Assembly (NCBI GenBank): GCA_019009955.1
Contig: CM032231.1
Location: 105,196,001-105,260,000, forward strand
DNA length: 64,000 nucleotides
Reading direction: 5' to 3'
Source of the DNA: Riptortus pedestris
Taxonomy: Eukaryota; Arthropoda; Insecta; Hemiptera; Alydidae
Shown: piece after piece, positions 42,452-54,951 of the stretch
Layout of the letters: every line of letters starts with the position of its first letter
Position numbering within the stretch: position 1 is the first letter of the stretch
Made by a program: the position numbers and the translations under genes
The notes under the pieces: model-generated
What the model was told of the DNA's origin: nothing
The model's input: the letters and a program-made list of their open reading frames with translations, nothing else
The model's database searches: none

Positions 42452-42769
42452 GTGTCATTAATGAACATAATTTGAAATCTAATTGAACTCTACAGACAAT
42501 TTTTATATGCTGCTAATGCATGGGGCAGCCTTCCGTCAAAAGTTTTTGTAAGTCAAAGGGTAAGGCCTGATTTACGGCATTCTGTCAGTGAATGTCTTAT
42601 CCTTAGGTGAATGTTACTAGTTGAGCTAGTGAGTCTGTCTGTCTTTTCCATCTTTTCATCGCTTTGTAAAGCTTGAAACACTACTTTTTTTTAGACATAC
42701 CTAAACACACCCCTTAAACGCTAAATCTACTGAGATATTAAAATCTTGATTGTCTCTAAAAATATAAAA
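42447..42769. other. No supported gene
   Basis: Unassigned. Confidence 0.4.
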
Positions 42770-43398
42770 GTCCGTCACGCATAATGAGAAATCTTTCAGT
42801 TAATTAAAATAAATTCCCAAACTGAAACGGCTTCTGAATTGTAAGAATAATTTATATTTTAATAACTCAAATTTTAGTAGTCCAAGAACTAACGAAGGGG
42901 GGGGGGCGAATTAACAGAACGTATTTACATAAATCTCACAAAGTAACGAAGATAAGGTAAGGTTAGAAACGACAGGTAAGGTTAGAAGAAGCTTCCACCT
43001 GAGCCGAGTACTGACGGAAATGGCCGAACTATACCCGACCACAGACTTCATAAAAATGCAAATATCCCGGTTAATATTCAAGATAGAGAATAAATGTATA
43101 TAACAATATTTATAATAAATTTAATTTGCAATAAGATTGATTCTGTACAATTTTTCGATCCGACGAATAGTAACGGAGATATTTCGAATTTTCGAAAATC
43201 CTCCCCTCTAAACCCCCCCCCCTTCCACTGGTCCGATTTCAGCCGTCAACGAACTTGATCTTTATATTTATACAGTTCTGAACGGACTTCATTTTGGTCA
43301 TCTACTAGGTAGGATCGATGGACATTTGAAGAAAAATTTCAAAAATTCCGTCATGAGTACAACCTCAATAGCTGCTTTCCCTTGGGGGAATCTGCTAA
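42770..43398 (-). mobile_element. HLE1 copy lacking (TA)n, GC-block type
   Basis: A-end start GTCCGTCACGC, then an irregular interior including GGTAAGGTTAGAA twice and AGCCGAGTACTGACGGAAAT (the position of the GC block in related copies). It continues with AAATGCAAATATCCCGG, the full middle, TTATATTTATACAG at the microsatellite site, and B end TTGGGGGAATCTGCTAA. Confidence 0.75.
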
Positions 43399-43514
43399 AA
43401 TAAGCCGAGGGAATTCCCGCAGATGAGGAGATCTCACATTCTATCCTGTATTTCTCTTTTAGGAAGATTCCTTTGCAAACAATTCATGAAATTTAGGTTG
43501 AACTTTACCTGATC
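43399..43514. other. Spacer
   Basis: Nothing is recognised. Confidence 0.3.
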
Positions 43515-44215
43515 ATTTTCGTTAAATGCTGAAATCAGAGCTGTGGGAAGGGGATTGCGAAAATTCAAATTATTTACATTATTATACGCCGGATCGAGAA
43601 TACGTATAGAATTAATCTTATTTCAAATTTAATTTCGTATAATTGTTGGTATATACATTTTTTCTTCATCTTTTAATAATGGCACTTTATATATTTATAT
43701 ACACGTTGGAACTTCTTATTCCAAGCTTAAGCACTAAATATTGTTCTCAACAGAGTATTAATGAATTATTATTATTATTAGTTATTAGCTTTCACTTAAG
43801 GCTGATTGAGACGAGGCTTCTACAGGTAATCACCCTTTTCTAGCTAGGGTGAGGTTAAGGATTTTATTTAATGAGTTCGACACCAAGTAAATTCCTATTG
43901 ATCAAGCAGAAGTGGAATCGAACTCGCCACTCTAGGTTTACCATGAGAAAAAAATTAAAGCCAACGCTTTAACTTGCACGGATAAGCTGAACCCCCCCCC
44001 CCAAAAAAAAAGACTAGATACATTCAAATACGTTGTGTAATGACGTCATCAATTAAGATTTTATTTCTTGACTCGAAAATGTTTATTTGATATATACCAC
44101 ACTCGATAACTGTTTAGTCAATACTAGTATACGTTAATCCCTGAAATCGGATATGATTAAATGAGGTCAGTAGTGTGCCATACCAGCAGGGAAATCTACC
44201 TAAATTAAACTGGCT
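43515..44215 (+). repeat. HLE1 (diverged subfamily) interrupted by a SINE
   Basis: 43515-43755: ATGCTGAAATCAGAGCTGTG, TTATTATACGCCGGATCG, ACTAAATATTGTTCTCA. 44010-44215 resumes with ACATTCAAATACGTTGTG, GACGTCATCAATTAAGATT, and a decayed A end CAGCAGGGAAATCTACCTA. The SINE lies between. Confidence 0.65.
43790..44007 (-). repeat. SINE copy nested in HLE1
   Basis: Read on the minus strand: a G run and GTTCAGCTTATCCGTGC (head), box B GCGAGTTCGATTCCACTTC, CACCCTAGCTAGAAAAGGG (stem-loop 2), CTGTAGAAGCCTCGTCTC. The head ends in C and A runs on the plus strand. Confidence 0.75.
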
Positions 44216-44571
44216 AATTTAGCAAATAAAATAAGCTGCGGGTTCAATGAAAACATTATCAAATGTATAAAACCACATAATAATAAAATAAACCACGAAA
44301 CAAAATTTTGCTATATGAGAGTAGAGACTTAAACACTCCAATGTGAGCTGGTTAACATGCAGAATAGGACAGAGGGCATCTGCGGTTTGTACGTAAGAGG
44401 AATGCTATTGGACAGTGGTTTGACACGTGTCGGATAGCACGTTCTCAAGTTCTGGCCTCCATCCATGTGTCATACTGACGAATTTACAGCTGTGTCTTTA
44501 GAACCATTCTTGAACAAACGTCATACTAAAAAAAAAATAAAAATAAAAAAATGTTCTAAAAGCCAAAGAAA
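44216..44571. other. No supported gene
   Basis: Unassigned. An A-rich run lies near 44527-44551. Confidence 0.35.
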
Positions 44572-45180
44572 ATAGTCCTTCACACAGGAGGTAGCTTAAA
44601 CTAAGCAGATTTCCCACGCACCGGCAAGAAATACTACTGATCTCATCTCACCACATATTCTCTATTTCTGAATAAAAATCCGATTTGTAGAGTGGGCTTA
44701 CTCAAGGCTGAAAATACGAAAGAAGAGTTAAGAAAAACTGTAGAGAACAATAATTTTTGAGCATCAACGGTCTAACAAGAAGGGCTCTATAACATTTTTC
44801 AAAGATCAGTCGAAAACAATATTTGGTAATTAATCTTGGAATAAGCCTATCCATTATACATTCGTTTATAATCAAAGCTCGATGACTAAAACTTGGGGTT
44901 AACTGAAATATGAAAAACAGAAAATGCAATAACCACGATTAATATTCAAATTAGAGAAAATTTGTATAGAACAATATATCTGACACATGACATTTTCAAC
45001 AAGATTGTTCATATAAAATTATTCGACCTGACTCATAGTAAAGGAGATATTTTTAATTTTCGATTTTCTTCTCCTCTAAATCCCCCACCCCAGCCTCTCA
45101 GTGGTTCTCAATTGACATCTTTAGTTTTACATAAAACAGTTATATATATTGAGTTTCACAACCCATATATACATATATAC

Positions 45181-45242
<62 letters not shown>

Positions 45243-45345
45243 TTATGTATAATTTTGGATGGACCTCTATTTGGTCATCTGCTAGTCAGGATCAGGGTTT
45301 TTGAGAAAATGGCACATGAATACAACTACAATTGTGTATTTTATT
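44572..45345 (-). mobile_element. HLE1 diverged subfamily, near complete
   Basis: A end GTCCTTCACACAGGAGGTAG, TAAACTAAGCAGATTTCCC, then TAGAGTGGGCTTACTC, AACGGTCTAACAAGAAGGG, ATTAATATTCAAATTAGAG, TCAGTGGTTCTCAATTGAC, (TA)n, ATTTTGGATGGACCTC. The B end is truncated after GTCAGGATCAGGG. Confidence 0.75.
45182..45238. repeat. (TA)28 microsatellite
   Basis: A TA tract inside HLE1. Confidence 0.95.
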
Positions 45346-45394
45346 GTATTTTTTTACTTTCTCATTTAAATATGAAGATATTCCGTCTTGTATT

Positions 45395-45966
45395 TTAGCA
45401 GATTTCCCTTAAGGGAAATCAGTTATTGAGGTTGTACTCATGACGCGCTATTCGAAAAATTTCTTCAAATGTCCATCGATCCTACCCAGGAGATGACAAA
45501 AATGAGGTCCCTTCAAAACTATATATAATCCTTCCTGTTACTGCGACCGGTCGAGCTTCCTGTTAAAGCTCTACCGGTCGCAAGTTTTGTTTGATCGTTA
45601 CCAAACTCCATATTTAAACGTTTTATGCAAAAAGACCGATCAAGTTCGTTAATGGCTGAAATCGGACAAGTGGGATGGGGGATTTTCGAAAATTCGTAAT
45701 ATCTCCGTTACCATACGTCGGATCAAAATATTGTATAAAACCAATCTTATTGCAAATTAAATTTACTATAAATATTGGTCTATAGATTTATTCTCTATCT
45801 TCAATATTAACCGAAATATTTGCATTTTGTATTAAATGTGGGCCGATAACCGACGAGTGAATTTCCAGCCAAAAGCCCGGCTCTCGTATGGTGATTTCTC
45901 TATTGTATAACTTCACGTGGGTAATCTGCTTAGTTTACGCAGTCCCAGCGTGACGGACTTTTTTTG
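45395..45966 (+). mobile_element. HLE1 copy, both ends intact, hairpin in place of (TA)n
   Basis: B end TTAGCAGATTTCCCTTAAGG, TCGATCCTACCCAGGAGATG. At the microsatellite site there is a 17-bp inverted repeat (TGCGACCGGTCGAGCTT at 45542-45558 and its near-complement at 45566-45582). The middle is standard. Then ~90 bp (GGGCCGATAACCGACGAG...) replaces the usual A-proximal body, and the A end follows with GGTAATCTGCTTAGTTTACG, ACGCAGTCCCAGCGT, GACGGAC. 572 bp. Confidence 0.85.
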
Positions 45967-47160
45967 TCTGTCGGCAATTCTCCTTTTAGTAATTGTTATA
46001 TTGATCCGCTTTTGTCATAATTATATTGTAAACTCACTCTTACTGACAAATATTGTTCTGGTCGAATCCCATCTGTAAACAGCTAAAAATTAATTGAATT
46101 AAATATTTGAATTTTTCTCAGATGTGATTTTTATTGTTGATATCAAATTATATTTTACAGAAAGCATTTATCTTTAGATCTTAATTAGTTGCTAAATTTC
46201 AAATGTTTTTCTTTTGAAATAAATGTTTTAGTTATAATAATTCATCATAAATATTTGAACGTTTTCTTTCTTCTTTTTTTCTAATATTTATTTTTCACTA
46301 TATGGATATATATTACATTTTCTGGCATCTTCTAAAGAACTTTGTTTTATTGAAAGTATGTCGAGGAAGTTAGAAAAAATTGAAATGAAAGGACATAAAG
46401 CAATTCTCATGACTGTCGTATTAGAATCATGAATTATAGGATAGCCATCTCCAATTAGAGAAACCATTTAGTCACAGTATCCTCATTTAAAATTGAAATC
46501 AGCGCAGTAAATAACTCCAGTAAATCATTGTATATATATTAAAAAAAAGAATGGTATGACACACACAAGAAAGCATTACATATGTGATAGGTGAGACATT
46601 TGACAAGGCCGAGCTGGTGTTGTAGAGGAGATTAGGATCTGAGCGATGATCTGTGCCTGTTGTAGAAATAGCAGTAATCAGGCGAAGGTTGCACTCTGCA
46701 GGTTATGAAGGCCGCCCAGAGACGTTGTAGAAATAGCACTGACTACCTTGTTGTGTGTTCTATGTAATAATGGGATGCTTGCTAGAGTTGTTATGCCGAG
46801 ACATGTGTGGCCCTGAGCTATCTCTACCTTCTCATATATTCTTCCTTAGAGGCGGTAAAACTCGAGTCGTGTTCCAACATATTTCTCGCAGCTTCAAATA
46901 CATTTCACGAGCTTTTTTGTACTAAAGTTTTTTTTTTTTTTGTATGATTTTGAGGAATCAATTACTGCACATTATTATCTATCTACTTTGTTAAAACCTC
47001 AACAATCTAAAGGAAGTGCATTTATGAATAACTTAGAATAAATCAGATAACTTAATTACGTTTAGAGATAGTTCCTTTGCCATTCATTTTTGTTTATTCC
47101 AATCTACGATTCCCAGGCTGTCATCAATTCATCATTCCTAGAGCAACGTCTGTACCTAGA
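45967..47160. other. No supported gene (~1.2 kb)
   Basis: AT-rich to 46560, then more GC-balanced to about 46870. GTTGTAGAAATAGCA occurs at 46658 and 46724. No domain-bearing frame is seen. Confidence 0.35.
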
Positions 47161-47400
47161 GCCCCTGCACGCCATCTGGACGCGTAAACTAAGCAGACTT
47201 CCCAAGCGTTAGAATAAAACACTTGCGATTTCAGCTCACCACATATCCTCTTTTTCTATTTAAAAAATCCATGAGTTGAAGCCCCACCCCTTACTGTAGA
47301 CTTACAACAAAAAAAGTACGAATAACTCGCTTAATACTTGATTTACGAAAAAACATTTATAAGTGTTCTTAAGCACAAAAAAAGGTATAGAATTATTAAT
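47161..47400 (-). repeat. HLE1 diverged subfamily, A-end part
   Basis: CCCCTGCACGCCATCTGGAC (disrupted hairpin), GCGTAAACTAAGCAGACTTCC, AGTTGAAGCCCCACCCCTTA, ACTCGCTTAATACTTG. Confidence 0.6.
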
Positions 47401-47695
47401 CAGTATGTACCTCTTTATTCTTTAACTCATGACTCAGCAACAAAACAAACAACTGCCTTGTGTATCTACAACTACAAAAACATATGATTCTACACCTAAC
47501 CTATATCCTACAAATCCAAAGAGATATAAAGATATATCCATTATAATATAAAGTCCCTAACATTAAGATAGAAGAAAAAAAATGTATTTGGACCAATACA
47601 TAAGTATTATACACAAAGTGTTATTATACAAGATTTGTTACAAAATTATTATAATTTGGCACAACCTTGGACCAGTCGTTCTTCAGTGGTTGTAC
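47401..47695. other. Unassigned; may be LINE 3' flank
   Basis: AT-rich sequence lying downstream (in the minus-strand sense) of the LINE stop codon. It could be its 3' untranslated remnant, but nothing marks an end. Confidence 0.3.
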
Positions 47696-48006
47696 CTAAA
47701 TTATAATGAGTTGCTCCACTTGACATGGAAATGCTGCCGTGATATTTCCTTTCAAGTTGTTGAAGATGTACTGAAATAGGAGCAACCTCCAATTCACAGG
47801 GAAGAGGCTGTTCCTAACAAACCAGGGAGCATTCGCCGCTATTCCAAGTACTTTGCTCTGGAAGGACTTTAGTCTCTTTTTGTGTGTGTTACTGATGCCC
47901 AGCCAGACAGGGCATGCGTATGTTAATATAGGGAGTATGAGTTTTGAAGTAAAGCAGTGTTGAGCAAGTGAGCTTCAGTGGTGTATTTTTGTTCATTGAC
48001 ATAGGA
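47696..48006 (-). pseudogene. Relic of Jockey-type LINE reverse transcriptase, C-terminal part
   Basis: On the minus strand, 47944-47696 gives an 82-residue frame ending at a TAA-type stop. Its words ILPILTYACPVWLGIS and KVLGIAANAPWFVRNSLF match the thumb and post-RT region of Jockey-clade reverse transcriptases (L.RP.LTYA.PVW … Q.K.LR…APWFVRN). The preceding residues (…STLLYFK) continue upstream to about 48006, but in another frame, so a frameshift lies near 47945. The palm domain with the YxDD site is not present. As an ORF2 remnant it would once have copied LINE RNA at nicked DNA, and may have helped mobilise SINEs. It has no Met start and is easily missed by frame searches. Confidence 0.8.
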
Positions 48007-48057
48007 CATACACAAATACACCCTTTAATGAACAAAAATTTATCCAACAACAATTAT

Positions 48058-48410
48058 AGACTATGGACGGTTAAAAAAGGTTGGTTCTTTAACATTTTAC
48101 AATACGACTCATTAAATGAAGATATTTAGGAATTTCGAATTCCTCTCCCTCTAAACAACCACTACTCAAAGTATGATTTGAGCCAATAACAAATAGGATG
48201 TTCAGTGTAGGATGAAACAGTTAAATATCGAGTAAGGTACGGATTACCCAAACATTTTCGAGTAAAGAAATGAAATCCTAATTGATTTGGTCATTACACA
48301 ATGTGTTTGTATTTATCTCATTTATTAAAGATCTTTTGAGGAGAATAACTGGCATTTAAGCTTGGAATGTGCCGTTTCATAATATGGTCGCTTAAAGTGT
48401 GGCGAGTAAG
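48058..48410 (-). repeat. HLE1 diverged-subfamily body
   Basis: GGTTGGTTCTTTAACATTTTAC, ATACGACTCATTAAATGAAG, CCACTACTCAAAGTATG, TCGAGTAAGGTACGG, TGGCATTTAAGCTTGGAA follow the order seen at 40.5 and 44.8 kb. Confidence 0.6.
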
Positions 48411-48419
48411 GTTTTACTA

Positions 48420-48445
48420 AAGCCTGGTTGTACATATGACGCGAT

Positions 48446-48508
<63 letters not shown>

Positions 48509-48510
48509 AT
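48420..48510 (+). repeat. HLE1 B-side scrap with (TA)n
   Basis: GGTTGTACATATGACGCGATT directly followed by (TA)n (48456-48500), with the region between deleted. Overlapping TA-tract frames are not coding. Confidence 0.55.
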
Positions 48511-49346
48511 AAAACATTTCCAATAAATTACTGAAATATTGAATGTAATAAATGGAGTAAAAAATCCTGTGTGGTGTTTCATTTTTCACTCTTCATTACC
48601 CGCCCATTCCGTCTCATCCGATTTTCACAATTAGGTAATACATTACGGTATATAATATGTTCCACTTAAATGCCATATAATTTACCTCTTGCCAGGGGAG
48701 AAATCGCTCCAGTTCCTGGGTTGGTTGCATTTTGACAAGCTCCACACTGTGACAAGGATGTTCATAGATAATTTGTACGAAAATAATCTGCTTCCGGCGA
48801 ATTAACAAATATTACAGGAGGTCGAATAATAGGAAGTACGACTGACATCGTGATAACTTTAGCAAAATTTCAGTATTTAAAAAAAAAATTCCTTAATATA
48901 TTAATTTGTTATGGAAGTAGTTTGTTGTTTATACATTTTTCCCTAATGCTTGAAAACCAGAACTGCTCATTTTGAAATAAACGGAATCATAAATATCTTC
49001 CTATGCATTTGATTTTGAAATGTTATGGAAGAGTAACTTTAGATTGTTTGCTATAGCCAAAAAACCGTGTACAATCCTGCATTTAATAGCTATAGATAAA
49101 AATGGAGAGATGTATTTTTGATCCAGTCTAAAGTTTGGGGGTTTGCTGATTTGAAAGAATATATACTCTTGATGCTTTGAAACTCAGGCATTCCCTTCAA
49201 AACTAATTACACACACACACACACACACCAATACACGTGGGTCATATATTACATACATATTGCTTATCATACCGTTTATCCACCGAATTTCATTCTCGAT
49301 GAAATTATTTATTGCGCAAATTTGTCGTGGGCTTAGTATTTTTCTT
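48511..49346. other. No supported gene (~0.8 kb)
   Basis: Unassigned. A short (AC)n lies at 49209-49228. ATTACCCGCCCATTCC (48597-48612) is shared with 29.55 kb. Confidence 0.4.
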
Positions 49347-49850
49347 TTAGCAGATTTCCTCAAACGAAATAATCTTTTGAGGTTGTACTCATGACAGGAG
49401 AAATTTTCGAATATCCACCTACCTACCTAGTACGTGACGAAAATGACATCCGTATATATTACTTGTCTGTTAATAACTCTACCGTTCAAAATTTTTGTTT
49501 GATCGTTACCAAACTCCATGTTTAATTATTTTATGCAAAAAGGAATGTCAAATTCTTTAATGGAAGAAATAGGAACCCCACTGTTCCTAGGGGAGGAAGG
49601 GGGTTTAGAAGGTTGAATTTTTAAAATTCCAAATATCTCCGATATTATAAATCGGATCGAAAAAGTTTTTAAAACCAATGTTGTTGCAAATAGAATGTTC
49701 TTTAAAAATTGTTATGTACGTTTTCTTCGCTATCGCGATTATTAAACGAGATAAATGCATTTTGTGATTTTCTCCATTCAATAGACCCCTACTCCCACTC
49801 ATTTTATAGTAACAGTAATTTGGTGTATCCTTAATCACTTTATTTGAAGC

Positions 49851-50308
49851 TTAACCTATAAACGACAATGCTGTGTCATACGTGACACCTACGTAAGCCA
49901 TAAGTTATACACTCATGAGCTTGTAACAAACAGGACAAGACTGGTGTGCTTAATACCCTCCTATTCAATAGTCAACTACATGTCAAGGTCAATGCACGCT
50001 TTGTCCTCCACCATTTTTCGTACTTTTTGGAGTATTGCGTACAGTGTGAAGCCGGTAGGTGTCGTATTTGACACAGCTTTGTTGTTTAACTTCCCTTTTG
50101 TAAATTTTCTATGACTCCGAATTCGCTATTTGTCACTGAAGATGAGATTAGAAATGAACTTTTAAGACAAATGGAAGAAAGTGATAGTGATTTATAAATA
50201 ATAAAAAAAATAGAAGAATACCCATCTTTGCTGTAGATGCCAATAAAGTATTTTGTATTGTACTTGTCAAATTTGTCCTGGGTCACACCCTTGTCGTTCA
50301 AAGGTTAA
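49851..50308. mobile_element. piggyBac-like element (450 bp) on TTAA
   Basis: The element spans 49855-50304, with TTAA directly outside each end (49851-49854 and 50305-50308). The ends CCTATAAACGACAATGCTG and CAGGG…: the right end reads, as reverse complement, CCTTTGAACGACAAGGGTG, giving ~19-24-bp inverted repeats with a few mismatches. It splits the HLE1 landmark GAAGCTTAA|ATACCAAAT, and removing it with one TTAA restores family order. A poly(A)-like AATAAA lies at about 50231. Only a stub of coding remains. Confidence 0.82.
50111..50197 (+). pseudogene. N-terminal stub of a piggyBac-like transposase
   Basis: A 28-codon frame from ATG to TAA inside the TTAA element. Residues TEDEIRNELLRQMEESDSDL are an acidic, Glu/Asp/Ser-rich segment typical of the disordered N-terminus of piggyBac transposases, which precedes the DDD catalytic core and the C-terminal Cys-rich domain. 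Both of those are absent. The stub fits an internal deletion of an autonomous parent. Such acidic peptides are low-complexity, so the match alone would be weak. Its position behind a TTAA-flanked end supports it. Confidence 0.45.
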
Positions 50309-50672
50309 ATACCAAATATTGTTCTCATTGAACGTTTATTTTATGGGATCAATGCATATACATACGTTGTATGATGAAGCTATAAATCTTTACTCGACTA
50401 ACATCTTTACTCGAACATTTTTATTTGATCTGACCATAATCAACATTTAACCGTTTAATTTAACAGACAAGTGTCTAGTCGTTAATGGTTGAAATCGGAC
50501 AAGGAAGAGATGCGGGGTGGGGTTAGACTGTGGAATTTGAAAATTCCAAATATCTTCGTTATTATGAGTCGGATAGGAAAGTGTTATAGAGCCAATCTTG
50601 TCAAACTATTGATGCTCTGTGGATTTTTTCGTAAAGGAACAATTCACGCAGCCCCTGCGTGACGGACTTTTT

Positions 50673-51712
50673 CAATGGCTGTCGGAAAGATTTAATAATG
50701 TTTTAATGGAGTTTGCCTTCTTTCGCTAAACGAAATAAAAATGATCTCCACCTGAGTTTGACACAGAGCATGAAAATAACAAAATTAAAATTCAATTCAC
50801 TAATCAAGAGATTAACAATGACAATAAGCTTCGGGGGGGCATTTGGTCTATATATTCTTTTTACAATATAAAGTAAAAGTGTTCTCCTATAATATAGGTA
50901 GGAGATATATTACTAGCAAATTATTGAAAAATAAATAATACTAAGTATTTTTAAATATAAAAGCGGTTATATTTTTTTGAAAGAGTTTCATATTTAATGT
51001 AAAACACACGAATATGTTTATAAATATATTTAATGTTCTCCTTTGTGCATTTTCATATCTCCATTTTACATTATCTTCTTTTTCTTTGGTTCTACATGTC
51101 ACAAGGACACTTGCATCACATAGAATGTTCAATACAATCCCTCATGTTCATTATTTCGTTTTATATCGGTATTATGCCTCGCAGTGCCCATTGTTCTTTT
51201 ATTACTAAATCATTGTCCCATTATACGGCATTTATTTTACTGCCTCCTCTGCAAGGCTTTATATATACATATACACCTCTCCAAAGAGTGTGTTTTTCAT
51301 GAAGGCACACGTCTCAGAACGTAATTGTCTGTACATATATTTTTGTTAGGGATTATTCATGTTTTTAAATAATAACGCCTCATTTGTGCGTCCGCACGTC
51401 CTTCAAACTCAACCTGCAGAATACAAACCAATGAATAAGGACTACTAATCGGCATGCAAGCAATTCAGAATTATGACATTATATTTCTTAAGATGGAGAT
51501 TATTTCTAAGACATTAAATATAAGACAAATGCTCTTGCTCTTCCGTAACTTCATGTGAAAAGAAATGATGACCTTTCTACCTTATTGGCTTCCTTAATAC
51601 ATTTACTGAAAAGGGAAATACATATTGTGGCTACAGATAGATAGATAGTTCATGGGCTTATTTTACAAACATGTGGCCAAGAGCCTAGCCCAATTGCTGT
51701 TAGTAAAGTTGT
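50673..51712. other. No supported gene (~1 kb)
   Basis: AT-rich sequence. Frames of 60-90 codons at 51014-51302 on both strands have no domain. A (GATA)3 lies near 51636. Confidence 0.4.
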
Positions 51713-51926
51713 ATATAACATGGGGCTAAGGTTAGCCATATGAGCTAAGGCGATGTTGGCCTTAATCTCACATGGTATACCTGGGCAAAGGAATTTTTTT
51801 AGTGACGAAATTCATTAAATAAAATCCTTAGTTCCACTCTGGATAGAAAAGAGTGGTAACCTGTAGATAACCCATCCAAATTAGCCATAGTTCTTTAAAG
51901 TGGACGTTAATAAAAAATAATATAAC
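51713..51926 (+). repeat. SINE copy with TSD, box B deleted
   Basis: Head GGGGCTAAGGTTAGCCATAT, but the box B segment (GAGTTCGATTC...) is deleted between ATGGTATACCTG and GGCAAAGGAATTTT. Body stem-loops are present, with CACTCTGGATAGAAAAGAGTG in place of CACCCT…AGGGTG. Tail GTGGACGTTAATAAAAAAT. ATATAAC flanks both sides (51713-51719 and 51920-51926). Confidence 0.82.
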
Positions 51927-53021
51927 TTATTAAAAATATATAAATAAAAATAATAATATTCTCTAAAATACAAATTAACCGAATATACATTGGTAAGTAA
52001 TATAATATAAATCTTAATCTAAATAATTAAAATACTTAATCTAATAAATTTTAATTTAGTGTAAATATAGATTAAATCAACTTTTTTAATGCCTTAAATA
52101 AACGTGAATAATAACAATAACAAATTATTGTTGTTAATAATAAATAATGTGCCCATTATTGTTGGTTAAGCTCCCCTGTAACAATTATAAAAATCTTAGT
52201 TTAGTACTGTTAAATGTTCCAAACATTTGATAAGAAACAGAAAATATCATCAACCTTTTTTTTAGTGCTCTAATCTAAAATGTTTACCAACGATAGGTGT
52301 TCTATGTAAGGCACTATATATTTATCAAGGAATTTTAGCCTGTGATAGAATAAAAAAGTCCTGATACAATTTACATGCCTCTCTAATTTTTATATTTTCA
52401 TTGTGGCAGTAAAAAAGACGTTCTGAATCCTAAAAAAATGGAAATTGCTAAAATGAATATGTTTTGTTCATAAAAAAATGAATGTTTTTTAATTAATAAA
52501 AAGTGGGGGAGACAAATTTGCAATCTGAATATTGCTTTAATACTAAAGTAATTTGACTTTTCGTACTCCACACTTCTATTTAATTTCGACGAGGTTGAAA
52601 GTTATTTATTAGTCATGACATGTGATTCAAAATACATTATATTACCAACAACATCATCACAATAAATCTTTATTATTTTATAATATTATCAGATTCCGAT
52701 AATTTGGGTCGATATTATACATATACAACTCAAAATGACAGGAAATGACGTTACGTGTAAGTTCAATGTACTATACATAAGCATATAAAGGCTTAATGCA
52801 TACAAAATATATTGATAATGGTATTTAAAAAATCCATTCTCCATTTTAGCCATTTCAATATAACTTGAGAAAGAGCTTACATTTGACCGAAGATGAATAA
52901 AATACCATCTAAATAACTCATTAATAATCTAGTTATACAACAATAGCTGAGTGAAAGAACTTGATTCACGTGATTGCACCTGTCGATTCGATGCAACTCG
53001 TAATAATTTAAGGATGAAGGC
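51927..53021. other. AT-rich, no supported gene (~1.1 kb)
   Basis: Long A/T-rich runs. Nothing is recognised. Confidence 0.45.
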
Positions 53022-53440
53022 ACTCTAGGATGAGGAGATTATGTTGGGTTACTATAGTTATCAGCTGTTTACACTATCTATTCAAGACAACTTAAAAATT
53101 TGAAAGATTAAACACGTGATCTCGAGATTAAATGTTTGTAAATCATTGGTCTTTTAACCACACGGCACGTGTGCTGAGGAAGCTTCAGTGGAAATCAGAA
53201 AGTACTTTGGAGTAGCAGGTTATTTTGGGATGCTACCTTTATCAGCTGTTATCACTATCTAAGGAGGATGATATGAAAATTTGAATGATTAGTCACTTAA
53301 CTACTGTTGATTGAAGTTAAATAGATCATATTTTCAGAAAATTATCTTACATCACGGTATCTTGACATGTAAGGTTTGTAGACTTTTGGTCATTTAACCG
53401 AAGGATACGTGATCCAAGGAAGCATCAGAGGAAATTAGCC

Positions 53441-54478
<1,038 letters not shown>

Positions 54479-54675
54479 CTCTAGGATGAGCAGCATTATG
54501 TAGAGAGGTTACCGTTATCAGCTGTTATCTCATGAGAATCGCTAACCATTAACAATTCGAAGGAACAAACACGTTAGCTGCCCGCAAGTTTAATCATGGG
54601 AAAGAATAGGTTTCAAAGTCGTTGAATAATACACAAAGGAAACGTAATGCGTATGAATATGAGTTGCATCAGAGG

Positions 54676-54951
54676 CGTATTTTCCTTGCAAACGATGGTG
54701 TATTTAAAAATGAATAGAGCAAATAAAGGCGGGAGATATGCGGCTGCATTATTATAGATAGGTATAGTAATATTGGAGTCTAGTTAATAGGTTCTACAAG
54801 CATGGCCAATCGCTCTACCTGCACGCAATATCTCTTTCAGAATCACCGCCTCACTCCAGGGCCTGTTAGAGATAGCATTATCTATAGTAGAAAATGGAGC
54901 AGCACGCGCTCAAACATGCAAGCACACACGCTAGCAAGCAAACCAAACATA
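54676..54951. other. No supported gene
   Basis: GC-balanced but unassigned. The frames of 69-102 codons starting at 54802 and 54894 run into HLE1 sequence and are not credible genes. Confidence 0.35.

Larger units (their letters stand above)
49347..50672 (+). mobile_element. HLE1 (diverged) interrupted by a piggyBac-like element
   Basis: B end TTAGCAGATTTCCTCAAACG, AGGTTGTACTCATGACAGG, GTTTGATCGTTACCAAACTC, ATATCTCCGATATTATAAAT, CCCCTACTCCCACTC, up to GAAGCTTAA. After the insertion it resumes ATACCAAATATTGTTCTCA, then GGTTGAAATCGGACAAGG, and ends with the A-end hairpin ACGCAGCCCCTGCGT and GACGGACTTTTT at 50672. The GGGAAATCTGCTTAG part of the A end is missing. Confidence 0.75.

Noticed and set aside
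49605..49838. 77-codon minus-strand frame inside HLE1
   Set aside because: It lies wholly in HLE1 sequence, and equivalent frames are disrupted in other copies.
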